DNA of 64,000 bases from Oliverpabstia intestinalis (GTDB lineage Bacteria > Bacillota > Clostridia > Lachnospirales > Lachnospiraceae). The stretch spans positions 1-64,000 of the forward strand of contig NZ_VUMS01000007.1 of NCBI RefSeq assembly GCF_009696065.1. Reading direction: 5' to 3'. Position numbers and translations under genes: made by a program. Below, piece by piece: positions 16,863-24,603 of this stretch (position 1 is its first letter; the number at the start of each line of letters is the position of its first letter). Below the pieces are notes generated by a model. That model did no database searches and was not told the origin of the DNA. It saw only the letters and a program-made list of their open reading frames with translations.

Positions 16863-17414
16863 TCAGATTTTCTTACAGAAAATATACCGCGCAAGCCCAC
16901 CGTATTTGAGGGCTTTTGTTACAAGTTTATACCCCAGCTGCTCAAAATTATGTACACTGTACACATTATCCGGATGTGCGGTTCCCATCAGCCAGCGAAA
17001 ACCGGCAGAACGAAGCTGCTCTTCTGCGGCTTCCATTAGTTTCTTTTGCAATCCATTGCCACGATAGGAACTGCGCACCATGACAATCTCCATATGTGCC
17101 ACCAGAGAAAGCTGTAAATCATCCGGTTCCAGATAACTTCCCAGGTTTTCATCACCGAGATCGGAAGTCCGTGCCACAAAAACTGCCGCCAGTTCCTTTC
17201 TGCCATCCGCAGCAACTGCCTCCGCTTTCAACCCAAACCCGGAGACTGTCATATAACGAATCAGATCTTCCCGTTCATCCATACTGAACCAGCTTTTTTC
17301 GGGGAGTTCACGGTAGATTTCGTTCATACAGTCAAGTACCGTGGGGAGATCCTCCGGGGATATCCGGGAGATGGAAAAGGAAGGAACGGAAGATAAATTG
17401 AATTGATCAGACAT
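16863..17414 (-). CDS. GNAT family N-acetyltransferase
   Basis: The 183-residue protein has the GNAT core: a beta-4 strand MEIVMVRSSYRGNGLQKKLM containing the acetyl-CoA-binding R-x-x-G-x-G/L loop (RGNGLQ, about residues 115-120), then the beta-5 region WLMGTAHPDNVYSVHNFEQLGYK. The start at 17414 is chosen for the AAAGGAG just upstream; 31 upstream in-frame codons lack a ribosome site. Substrate is unknown. Confidence 0.85.
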   Translation of the reverse strand: MSDQFNLSSVPSFSISRISPEDLPTVLDCMNEIYRELPEKSWFSMDEREDLIRYMTVSGFGLKAEAVAADGRKELAAVFVARTSDLGDENLGSYLEPDDLQLSLVAHMEIVMVRSSYRGNGLQKKLMEAAEEQLRSAGFRWLMGTAHPDNVYSVHNFEQLGYKLVTKALKYGGLARYIFCKKI

Positions 17415-17585
17415 AGAAAACACTCCTTTGTGCTTGTAATTTAACTCTGACATCTTGAAATAAATATAACCAGTAATAAATATATCGGTAAAAAGATGTT
17501 TTGGCAAAGGAAATTTAAAAAAGAAAAAGCGGAGACTGTATTATATCTATTATATCGAGGTGTTCCGCAGACATACCACCCCAAT

Positions 17586-17621
17586 CCCCCGCATACATTG
17601 TAAAAATAATGTACGCAGGGG
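17586..17621 (+). promoter_or_regulatory. spoIIID upstream region: sigma-E-like -10 inside an inverted repeat that covers the ribosome site
   Basis: CATACATT at 17592-17599 resembles the sigma-E -10 (CATACAnT), and ACATACC lies 14 bp upstream as a weak -35. The same bases form the left arm of an inverted repeat, CCCC-GCATACATT pairing with AATGTACGC-AGGGG. The right arm contains the AGGGGAT ribosome site of spoIIID. A transcript started from this -10 would lack the left arm and stay open; longer read-through RNA would be folded. The promoter assignment is inference from consensus. Confidence 0.45.
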
Positions 17622-17629
17622 ATTTTATC

Positions 17630-17884
17630 GTGAAGGATTATATTGAGGAGCGTGCAGTAGAAATTGCGGGCTATATCATAGAAACAAAAGCTACGGTGCG
17701 GCAGACGGCGAAGCAATTCGGGATCAGTAAGTCTACGGTACATAAAGACTGTACCGATCGTCTTCAGCAGATCAACCCATCCCTGGCACGGGCGGTCCGG
17801 AATGTGCTGGATGTCAACAAGCAGGAACGCCATATCCGGGGAGGAATGGCGACCAGGGAGAAGTATCTGCATCTTGGAGAGTAA
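17630..17884 (+). CDS. spoIIID: Sporulation transcription factor SpoIIID
   Basis: The 84-residue DNA-binding protein aligns along its length with SpoIIID. It starts with the DYIEERA block, has the helix-turn-helix TVRQTAKQFGISKSTVHKD (about 22-40), then RLQQINPSLARAV and RHIRGGMATREKY. SpoIIID switches mother-cell gene expression between the sigma-E and sigma-K stages. The start is GTG, chosen because AGGGGAT lies 8 bp upstream and because homologues begin at this codon. The following gene encodes a CotS-type coat protein, a plausible late mother-cell target. Confidence 0.93.
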   Translation: MKDYIEERAVEIAGYIIETKATVRQTAKQFGISKSTVHKDCTDRLQQINPSLARAVRNVLDVNKQERHIRGGMATREKYLHLGE

Positions 17885-17962
17885 AGATACAAAACGAAAA
17901 AGAGAAAAACAAAACAGAAAACATCCGTCAGGAAAACCGGAGAGAAGGAAAAGCACAGATGG

Positions 17963-17992
17963 ACATAATCCCTTCCGCCTTTACATAGAATA
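17963..17992 (+). promoter_or_regulatory. Possible sigma-K-type promoter for cotS
   Basis: CATAGAATA at 17984-17992 matches the sigma-K -10 pattern CATAnnnTA, with an AC at 17963-17964. The spacing is about two bases longer than usual. The position, about 35 bp before the cotS start, is suitable. Support is weak without mapping. Confidence 0.3.
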
Positions 17993-18025
17993 GACAGAAC
18001 GGCGAGAAGTAAAGGGGGAACAAGA

Positions 18026-18991
18026 TTGTACGATCGTGGTTTGGGGGTGTTGGAACAGTATGGTCTGACCGCGGAGACGGTATTGCGGGGCAGGGGAGCG
18101 CTGATCTGTCAGACGGAGAAAGGATGGAAAAGTATCCGCGAATATTGGGGCTCCCCCGGGAGGCTGGAGCAGCAGAGAAAAATACAGAAACGCTGCAAGG
18201 AGACCGGGTTCTTACTGGTGGATCAGGTGGAGGAAAATCTGGAAGGACAGGTGGTCACTACGGGAGAAGACGGGATTCCCTATGTAGTGAAAGAATGGTT
18301 TCAGGGAACGGAATGTAACCCCAGATCCGGGGAAGATATTTTAAGCAGTATGGAAGCGATGGCAAAACTACATACGGTAATGCAGGCAGAGCAGGACGAA
18401 GATATGCCCGGGGCAGATCTTCTGGAAGAGTGCCGCAGACACAACCGGGAACTTCGCAGAACCAGAAAATTTGTACAGAAAAAGAAGGCGAAAAACCCGT
18501 TTGAAGAGCGGCTGGCGCAGAGCATCACTGCTTTTCTGGAAGCAGGGGAGGGAATGGTAAAAGAACTGGAAGACTCCGATTATGAAAGATTCTGTAAAGA
18601 ACACAGGCAGGAGGTATGTCACGGGGACTGTAACCAGCATAACATTATTTTTACGCGGGAAGGCATAGGTTTTATGAATTTTGATTACTGGCATTGTGGA
18701 TCACAGACAGAAGATCTGTGTCTGTTTATGAGAAAAATCCTGGAAAAACATAACTGGGATCCTGAGCTTGGAAGAAGAATGGCAGAACAGTATAATCGAA
18801 AGCGATCGCTGTCTGTGGAAGAGTGGAAACATCTGAAACTGTGCCTTTCTTATCCGTGGAGGTATTGGAAACTGGTAAACTATTATGCATCCAGTCAGAA
18901 GGTATGGATATCCAGAAAAAACATTGAAAAAATAGAACAGGCAACAGCACTCTGGCAGCCGTGGCAACGTTTTTTACAGAGTTTCTGCTGA
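18026..18991 (+). CDS. cotS: CotS family spore coat protein, kinase-like fold
   Basis: The 321-residue protein has a phosphotransferase-like (choline-kinase) fold. Key blocks are the Brenner-type VCHGDCNQHNIIF (about residues 197-209) and the metal-binding-loop equivalent MNFDYWHCG (about 216-224), where Asp is followed by Tyr. CotS/YutH-type proteins are assembled into the inner spore coat. The start is TTG, supported by AAAGGGGGAAC upstream. It lies 141 bp after spoIIID, consistent with mother-cell expression. Whether it has kinase activity is unknown. Confidence 0.8.
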   Translation: MYDRGLGVLEQYGLTAETVLRGRGALICQTEKGWKSIREYWGSPGRLEQQRKIQKRCKETGFLLVDQVEENLEGQVVTTGEDGIPYVVKEWFQGTECNPRSGEDILSSMEAMAKLHTVMQAEQDEDMPGADLLEECRRHNRELRRTRKFVQKKKAKNPFEERLAQSITAFLEAGEGMVKELEDSDYERFCKEHRQEVCHGDCNQHNIIFTREGIGFMNFDYWHCGSQTEDLCLFMRKILEKHNWDPELGRRMAEQYNRKRSLSVEEWKHLKLCLSYPWRYWKLVNYYASSQKVWISRKNIEKIEQATALWQPWQRFLQSFC

Positions 18992-19029
18992 AAAATAGCT
19001 GTGAAAAAGGGCGAAAACACCTAAAAACC

Positions 19030-19058
19030 TTGACAAAACAAGAGAGGCAGTATATAAA
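19030..19058 (+). promoter_or_regulatory. Sigma-A promoter of hup
   Basis: TTGACA at 19030-19035 and TATAAA at 19053-19058 are separated by exactly 17 bp, a near-consensus housekeeping promoter. It lies 100 bp before the HU gene, as suits a highly expressed nucleoid protein. Confidence 0.85.
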
Positions 19059-19157
19059 TAGGTGTAGCGTTGTAAACCATTCAGCAGGAAAAGCCTGGGA
19101 AGGTACGAAAAAGCTATAAGGTATGTAATTACTAATTTACGAAACAGGAGGAATATC

Positions 19158-19433
19158 ATGAACAAAACAGAATTAGTTGCAGCTATGGCTGAACAGACAC
19201 AGTTATCTAAAAAGGATGCAGAAGCTGCTTTAAAAGCTTTTATCGATGTAGTATCTGAAGAAATGAAAAAAGGAGAAAAAGTACAGCTGGTAGGTTTCGG
19301 TACTTTCGAAGTATCTGAAAGAGCAGCAAGAGAAGGAAGAAACCCGGCTACCGGTGAATCCATGGTGATCAAAGCTTCCAAAGCTCCAAAATTTAAAGCT
19401 GGAAAAGCTCTGAAAGATCTGGTAAACGAATAA
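19158..19433 (+). CDS. hup: HU family DNA-binding protein
   Basis: The 91-residue histone-like protein is nearly all HU fold. It starts with MNKTELVAAMAEQTQLSKKDAE, and the family signature GFGTFEVSERAAREGRNPATGE (about residues 46-67) forms the DNA-bending arm. It compacts DNA as a dimer. AGGAGGA precedes the ATG and a near-consensus promoter lies upstream. The RqcP gene begins 7 bp after its stop, so the two share a transcript. Confidence 0.97.
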   Translation: MNKTELVAAMAEQTQLSKKDAEAALKAFIDVVSEEMKKGEKVQLVGFGTFEVSERAAREGRNPATGESMVIKASKAPKFKAGKALKDLVNE

Positions 19434-19440
19434 TTTACTT

Positions 19441-19680
19441 ATGAGATTAGATAAATATTTGAAAGTTTCCCGCCTGATCAAACGAAGAACTGTGGCAAAT
19501 GAGGCTTGTGATGCAGGAAGAGTCCTGATCAATGACCGCCCGGCGAAAGCGTCTGCACAGGTGAAGGAAGGAGATGTTCTGGAGATCCAGTTCGGCAGCA
19601 AAGCTGTCAGAGTGGAAGTGCTGAATGTACAGGAGACTGTGAAGAAAGAAGAGGCTCAGGAACTGTATCGTTATCTGTAG
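19441..19680 (+). CDS. rqcP: S4-domain RNA-binding protein RqcP
   Basis: The 79-residue protein consists of an S4 domain (MRLDKYLKVSRLIKRRTVANEA to about residue 60). RqcP (formerly YabO) acts with RqcH on stalled 50S subunits to drive C-terminal alanine tailing. The length is typical. The sequence just upstream is weak as a ribosome site, so translation may be coupled to hup, whose stop is 7 bp away. The following order yabP-yabQ-divIC is the conserved clostridial/bacillar cluster. Confidence 0.92.
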   Translation: MRLDKYLKVSRLIKRRTVANEACDAGRVLINDRPAKASAQVKEGDVLEIQFGSKAVRVEVLNVQETVKKEEAQELYRYL

Positions 19681-19802
19681 AGCAAAAAGGACAGTCCGGC
19701 ATAAGCCTTTTGAGAGGGCACAGAGGAACAGCGAAGGAAATAACATGAGAAGTAGGATCCCTTCATATAATGTATCAGTACATTGTATGGAGGGATTTTT
19801 AT

Positions 19803-20081
19803 ATGGAAGAAAAGAAAGAAGTAACGCACAGCCTCCATCTGGAACAGAGAGGGCATGGATTGATCACCGGGGTCACTGAGATGAAATCATTTGATGAAGA
19901 AAACATTTTTATGGAAACGAGCCAGGGTACACTGGCGATCAGGGGAAGCAGCCTCCATGTATGCCGTCTGGAGCTTGAGAAGGGAGAGGCAGAGATTGAG
20001 GGAAAAGTAGACAGTCTGATCTATACACAGGGGAGAAAAGAAAAAAAGAAAGGAAGCCTGTTAAAAAGGCTGTTTCAGTAG
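19803..20081 (+). CDS. yabP: Sporulation protein YabP
   Basis: The 92-residue protein matches YabP: HSLHLEQRGHGLITGVTEMKSFDEENIFMETSQG (about 6-39) followed by a small beta-rich domain and a basic C-terminus. YabP is a mother-cell protein linked with spore cortex formation and is encoded with YabQ. The start at 19803 is preferred for the GGAGGG upstream; 11 codons further upstream are open but lack a ribosome site. The yabQ ATG follows its stop directly. Confidence 0.9.
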   Translation: MEEKKEVTHSLHLEQRGHGLITGVTEMKSFDEENIFMETSQGTLAIRGSSLHVCRLELEKGEAEIEGKVDSLIYTQGRKEKKKGSLLKRLFQ

Positions 20082-20567
20082 ATGAGCACCTATATGGGGA
20101 GAGAGCTGGAACTGCTGGTACAAAGTATGATCTGCGGTGCTCTTCTTGTTCTGGTTTATGATGGGATCCGAATCTTTCGGATAATAGGAAAACGGGTGAA
20201 AAGTCTGGATACTGCGGTGGATATTTTGTTTTGGAGCGCAGCCGGGCTTTTTTTATTTTTTATGTGTCTGAGAGAGAACGGGGGAAGCGTGCGGTGTTAT
20301 CTGCTTTGCGGAATTTTGCTGGGAGCAGGTGTCTGGTATTGGGGAATCGGGCATTTTTATAGAGAATTTGCATTTATTTTGGCAAAAAGGTTGCATTTTT
20401 GTTTACAAAGAGTTACAATTTTTTTACTTGTAAAAATGCGTAAATTCTGTTTAAAAATACGTAAAGGCCCGGGGATAGATAAAAGTAAGGGAGTGTGGAA
20501 TGAAAAAAAGGAAAAGTGCTTCGCGAGGAAAAAACGCAGGAGCACGACGGATAAAGGTTCAGAATAG
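20082..20567 (+). CDS. yabQ: Spore cortex biosynthesis protein YabQ
   Basis: The 161-residue membrane protein has three to four hydrophobic segments (about residues 10-28, 42-60, 68-85) and a basic tail. Members are needed for cortex formation. The ATG begins the base after the yabP stop. Its 3' end overlaps the start of divIC by 68 bases in a different frame, more than the usual few bases, so its last 22 residues are constrained by divIC coding. Confidence 0.85.
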   Translation: MSTYMGRELELLVQSMICGALLVLVYDGIRIFRIIGKRVKSLDTAVDILFWSAAGLFLFFMCLRENGGSVRCYLLCGILLGAGVWYWGIGHFYREFAFILAKRLHFCLQRVTIFLLVKMRKFCLKIRKGPGIDKSKGVWNEKKEKCFARKKRRSTTDKGSE

Positions 20568-20832
20568 AGTCGCGATGATTTCTATCAGTATGGTAGTCTG
20601 TATGCTGGTGGTATTGCTTGCTTTCAAAGAGCATTCGTTGCAGGTGAAATATCAGACAAATGAAAACAGAAAGGCTCAGCTTGAAGAAGAGATAACGACA
20701 GAAGAGGCCCGTACCAAAGATATTGAAGATATGCAGGAATATATGCAGAGCGACGAATATGCGGAAAAGATTGCAAAAGAGAAGATCGGTCTGGTAAAGG
20801 ACAACGAGATTATCTTTAAAGAAAATAAATAA
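20500..20832 (+). CDS. divIC: Septum formation initiator, DivIC/FtsL type
   Basis: The 110-residue bitopic protein has a basic cytoplasmic N-terminus, one membrane segment (about 25-43) and an extracytoplasmic coiled coil (about 45-90) ending in a short EKIGLVKDNEIIF box typical of DivIC. It links the division complex at mid-cell with FtsL and DivIB. A GGGAGTG ribosome site lies inside the yabQ frame. It is the last gene before the spoIIE promoter region. Confidence 0.9.
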   Translation: MKKRKSASRGKNAGARRIKVQNRVAMISISMVVCMLVVLLAFKEHSLQVKYQTNENRKAQLEEEITTEEARTKDIEDMQEYMQSDEYAEKIAKEKIGLVKDNEIIFKENK

Positions 20833-20850
20833 GCAAAAAATGGCTGTTCG

Positions 20851-20916
20851 TGTCAAAAATTTCTGACCGGACAGCCTGTCTGTTTGACAAGTTTTTTGCA
20901 GCATGTCATCTATAAT
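20851..20916 (+). promoter_or_regulatory. spoIIE promoter with 21-bp spacer and Spo0A-box-like sites
   Basis: TTGACA (20884-20889) and TATAAT (20911-20916) are both perfect hexamers but are 21 bp apart, too far for an ordinary sigma-A promoter. Spo0A-activated promoters of Bacillus spoIIE and spoIIG have this same unusual spacing. TGTCAAA at 20851-20857 and TTTGACA at 20883-20889 each match the 0A box (TGTCGAA or its complement) with one difference, and the second overlaps the -35 as in the known cases. The assignment is by analogy. Confidence 0.65.
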
Positions 20917-20988
20917 AAGTTTTCAGGAGTAACTGTGAAAAGAGGAAGCAGTTATCAGCGTAAGATGCCGTAAGGGGGTTATGGATGC

Positions 20989-22467
20989 ATGCAGATATGG
21001 ATGGTTGCCATGCTCGCAGTCAGTGCAGTGCTGATACTACGGGACATGGCAAAACTTGTTTTCACGGGGAGAAAAAAGGGTCGTCCGGTATACGATGTTT
21101 ATCCACAGAAAGAAAAAATTGACCGGTATGCACGGTCTTTACAGAAACTTGCTCATACGTTCTATGAGATGCCCAGCAGGCAGGAACAGCTGAGCCAGGC
21201 AGAAGTACAGGATATGTTTGTGCAGGTGCAACAGCGGGTGTGCATGGAGTGCTCCGGAAGAGAAAACTGCTGGTCAGATCTTGATCCGCGAACCAGCCAG
21301 CAGGTATTTGAACTGTTGCAGATCATAGAAGAGGGCAATCCCGACCGCTTTTTACGTGCACAGAGTGAATGGCTTGGGCAGTGCCACCAGGCTTTCAGGT
21401 TTACAGAGGAGCTGCAGCGCATCTTTTTTGAAACCAGAGAAGAATTGTTGTATCGCAATCGGCTGATTGAAAACAGGATTGCTGTGGCGGAACAGCTACA
21501 GGAGGTGGCGCGGACGATCCGGAAAATTTCGTCTGATGTCAGTGCGGTGTGTATCCTGCCGGATGAGGAAGAAGAGCGGATGCGAAAATATATGCATAAA
21601 CAGAGAATCCTGGTAAAACAGATCTGGTTTCTTGATCGACAGGACGAAAAGAAACGGATTTCCCTCACGATGCGCACACGGGGAGGACAATGTCTGACCA
21701 TGAAAGAAGTCGCGAAGCATCTTTCACATGTGTGTGGCTGTCGGATGGTTCCGTCACAGGACAGTAAGGCCGTACTGAACAGCGAGTGGCGTACGGTACT
21801 GTTCTGTGAGGATGTGAACTATAAAGTGCTTTACGGTGTGGCCAGAGTCACGAAAGAACGGGAGACGATTTCCGGGGATAATTATGCCTGTGCAGCCACA
21901 GATGAACAATTTACGATGTGTCTTTCGGATGGGATGGGGTCCGGTATGGAGGCGAGTAAGGAAAGTGAAACTGTGGTAGAATTACTGGAACAGTTCGTAA
22001 CTTCGGGGTTCTCCAGAGAGACAGCGGTACGAATGGTGAATTCGGCATTGATCTTACAGCGAAAAGGTGGGATGTTTTCCAGCCTGGATGTGTGTTCGCT
22101 GGATCTGTATACGGGCATCTGCGAATTTTTAAAGGCAGGGGCTGCTACAACGTTTATACGGAGAGGCAACTGGGTGGAGACGATCACTTCTACCAGTATG
22201 GCAGCAGGACTGGTACAGAAACTGGAATTTGAAAAAACAACAAAAAAATTATATGACGGTGATTATCTGGTAATGGTCACGGATGGTGTACTGGATGCTT
22301 TTGGGGAAGAGCCCGGAGAAGAAATCTTAAAGGAGTGGATTCTGCAGGCACAGGAACAGATGCCAAAAGAACTGGGGAGGCATCTGTTGGAAAAAACATT
22401 ACAGTATGCAGACTACCGGGCAAAAGATGACATGACAGTCCTGGTTGCGGGAATATGGAGAAAATAA
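20989..22467 (+). CDS. spoIIE: Stage II sporulation protein E, short form
   Basis: The 492-residue protein carries the SpoIIE-type PP2C phosphatase domain in its C-terminal half, with metal-site motifs SGDNYACA (about 293-300), LSDGMGSGMEAS (about 313-324) and VTDGVLDAF (about 428-436). It dephosphorylates SpoIIAA to release sigma-F in the forespore. Bacillus SpoIIE is about 830 residues with ten N-terminal membrane segments; here only one hydrophobic segment remains (residues 1-17). Attachment to the septum must therefore differ. Its stop directly abuts the tilS ATG. Confidence 0.9.
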   Translation: MQIWMVAMLAVSAVLILRDMAKLVFTGRKKGRPVYDVYPQKEKIDRYARSLQKLAHTFYEMPSRQEQLSQAEVQDMFVQVQQRVCMECSGRENCWSDLDPRTSQQVFELLQIIEEGNPDRFLRAQSEWLGQCHQAFRFTEELQRIFFETREELLYRNRLIENRIAVAEQLQEVARTIRKISSDVSAVCILPDEEEERMRKYMHKQRILVKQIWFLDRQDEKKRISLTMRTRGGQCLTMKEVAKHLSHVCGCRMVPSQDSKAVLNSEWRTVLFCEDVNYKVLYGVARVTKERETISGDNYACAATDEQFTMCLSDGMGSGMEASKESETVVELLEQFVTSGFSRETAVRMVNSALILQRKGGMFSSLDVCSLDLYTGICEFLKAGAATTFIRRGNWVETITSTSMAAGLVQKLEFEKTTKKLYDGDYLVMVTDGVLDAFGEEPGEEILKEWILQAQEQMPKELGRHLLEKTLQYADYRAKDDMTVLVAGIWRK

Positions 22468-23916
22468 ATGACTACAAAAGGCAGAAGTGGACAAACTGAT
22501 AAAACGATGTGGAAAACAGAACAGAAAGTGAAAACATATGTGGAAAAATTCCACATGATCGAACCGGGTGACACCATTGTACTGGGGATTTCCGGTGGGG
22601 CAGATTCGGTGTGCCTGCTGAAGCTCCTTTCAAAGTGGAAAGAATCATGGGGAATTTCGCTGAAGGCGGTTCATGTACATCATCAGCTGCGGGGGAAGGA
22701 GGCAGATGATGACGAGGCCTTTGTTCGACGACTCTGTGAAGGAGAAGGAATTGTCTGCCAGGTGTTTCATGAGGATGTACAGGGAATTGCCAACCGGGAA
22801 AAAACAGGTCTTGAGGAGGCGGGAAGGCTTGCAAGGTATCGGTGTTTTACAAAAGTCTGTGAAGAGGCCGGCGGAGGAAAGATTGCTCTTGCCCATCATC
22901 AGGATGATCTTGCGGAAACGATGCTTCATCACCTGGTGAGAGGAACAGGCATAGCGGGTCTTTGCAGCCTGAAACCGGTATCCGGCAATCGGATCCGGCC
23001 ATTACTCTGTCTGGGAAAAGAGGAGATTCTGGCATATCTGGAAGAGGCAGGACAGTCCTGGAGAACAGACAGCAGTAATCTGGAAGATGATTATACCAGA
23101 AACCGGATCCGGCATCATGTGCTGGAAGAACTGAAAACAGAGGTTAATCCACAGGCAGTGAGGCATATGGCACAGCTGAGCGAAGAACTGGAAGAAGCCA
23201 GAGAAGTGCTTGCCCGGGTGGCAGAGAAAGAGAGAAAACAATATGTAAAAGAAGATGCAGATGGTGCTATACTTTTAGAAGCACTGAAAAAAGAACCGGA
23301 TCTGATCAGCCGGCAGATCATACACACACTTTTAAAAGAGATTTCAGGGAAACAGAAGAATTTTACCAGAATCCATATAGAAGCGGTGCAGCAGTTATGG
23401 AAACAGAAGGTAGGGGCAAGAAGAGATCTTCCTTATGAGATGCAGGCAAGGCGAACCTATGATGGGATTCTGCTGGGACAGAAAAAAGAAAAAACCAGCA
23501 ATACCGGAAAAAATGAAGCAATTCCGGTAACGGTACAGAGTTCGCAGTCAGAATCTTTTCAGGCAGGAGATCTGATTCTTACAGTAAGTCTGATTTCCCG
23601 TGATTTTGGGAAAATACAGGAAAAGAAGTATACGAAATGGTTTGATTATGATAGAATAGAACAGAAACTGGTGATCCGACACAGACAGCCGGGAGATCGG
23701 ATCTGTCTTTTTGACGGAGGAGGCAGTAAGAAACTGAAAGATTACCTGATCGACCGAAAGATCCCGGTGGAAGAACGGGATCAGCTGTGGCTTCTGGCAG
23801 ACGGTTCTGAGATCCTGTGGATCATAGGAGACAGAATCAGCGCAGCGTATAAAGTGAAGGAGCAAAGCAGTCGAATCTTACAGGCAGAGATTAAAGGAGG
23901 AAGTACTCATGAGTGA
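22468..23916 (+). CDS. tilS: tRNA(Ile)-lysidine synthase
   Basis: The 482-residue enzyme converts C34 of the tRNA-Ile(CAU) anticodon to lysidine, changing both amino-acid identity and codon reading. The PP-loop SGGADS (42-47) starts the N-terminal nucleotide-binding domain, followed by the LAHHQDDLAET block (about 137-147) and the C-terminal TilS domain with RHRQPGDRI (about 407-415). It abuts spoIIE upstream and overlaps hpt by 8 bases downstream, the conserved tilS-hpt-ftsH order. Confidence 0.95.
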   Translation: MTTKGRSGQTDKTMWKTEQKVKTYVEKFHMIEPGDTIVLGISGGADSVCLLKLLSKWKESWGISLKAVHVHHQLRGKEADDDEAFVRRLCEGEGIVCQVFHEDVQGIANREKTGLEEAGRLARYRCFTKVCEEAGGGKIALAHHQDDLAETMLHHLVRGTGIAGLCSLKPVSGNRIRPLLCLGKEEILAYLEEAGQSWRTDSSNLEDDYTRNRIRHHVLEELKTEVNPQAVRHMAQLSEELEEAREVLARVAEKERKQYVKEDADGAILLEALKKEPDLISRQIIHTLLKEISGKQKNFTRIHIEAVQQLWKQKVGARRDLPYEMQARRTYDGILLGQKKEKTSNTGKNEAIPVTVQSSQSESFQAGDLILTVSLISRDFGKIQEKKYTKWFDYDRIEQKLVIRHRQPGDRICLFDGGGSKKLKDYLIDRKIPVEERDQLWLLADGSEILWIIGDRISAAYKVKEQSSRILQAEIKGGSTHE

Positions 23917-24445
23917 TAAAATCAGTGTATTGATCAGCGAAGAGGATGTAGAAAAGAGGATTCAGGAGATAGGATCGGCAATCAGCAAAGAATACGAAGG
24001 AAAATGCGTACATCTGATCTGTGTATTAAAAGGTGGCGTATTTTTTGCATGCGAACTTGCAAAAAGAATCAGTGTACCGGTAACCATGGACTTTATGTCC
24101 GTATCCAGCTATGGAGATGACACGAAATCAAGCGGTGTTGTAAAAATTGTGAAAGATCTGGATCAGCCGCTGGAAGGAAGAGATGTTCTGATCGTGGAGG
24201 ATATCATTGATTCCGGACGTACTTTAAGTTATCTGATCGAGATTCTGAAAAAGAGAAATCCGGCAAGCCTGAAACTGTGTACACTGCTGGACAAACCGGA
24301 ACGTCGTGTGAAAGAAGTACATGTAGATTATACCTGTTTTAATATTCCGGATGAATTTGTTGTAGGTTATGGTCTGGATTACGCACAGCGTTACAGAAAT
24401 CTGCCGTTTATCGGCGTGGTAGAACCGGGTGCAGGAGAAGAATAA
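23909..24445 (+). CDS. hpt: Hypoxanthine phosphoribosyltransferase
   Basis: The 178-residue purine-salvage enzyme joins hypoxanthine or guanine to PRPP. The PRPP-binding motif VLIVEDIIDSGRTLSYL (about 92-108) and the N-terminal LICVLKGGVFFACELA loop are intact. GGAGGAAG precedes the ATG inside the end of tilS (8-bp overlap), so translation is coupled. ftsH follows after 158 bp containing a copy of the 27-nt palindrome. Confidence 0.95.
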   Translation: MSDKISVLISEEDVEKRIQEIGSAISKEYEGKCVHLICVLKGGVFFACELAKRISVPVTMDFMSVSSYGDDTKSSGVVKIVKDLDQPLEGRDVLIVEDIIDSGRTLSYLIEILKKRNPASLKLCTLLDKPERRVKEVHVDYTCFNIPDEFVVGYGLDYAQRYRNLPFIGVVEPGAGEE

Positions 24446-24459
24446 TAACCTGGGAAACC

Positions 24460-24486
24460 GTAACTGTGAAGGTACTGAACAGTTAC
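24460..24486. repeat. Perfect 27-nt palindromic repeat
   Basis: GTAACTGT, an 11-nt core (GAAGGTACTGA) and ACAGTTAC. This copy between hpt and ftsH is identical to the ones at 156-182 and (inverted) 16087-16113, but stands alone without the 136-bp MITE-like unit. Confidence 0.85.
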
Positions 24487-24603
24487 TATAAATGAATAAA
24501 AACAGTCACAGACTGAAAAAAATATAGAGTGTACGCAGGGTATCTTCCGGAAAATATTTCGTAGAGATTTCCTGCGTACCTCAGACCCGAAAGGAGAAAC
24601 AAC

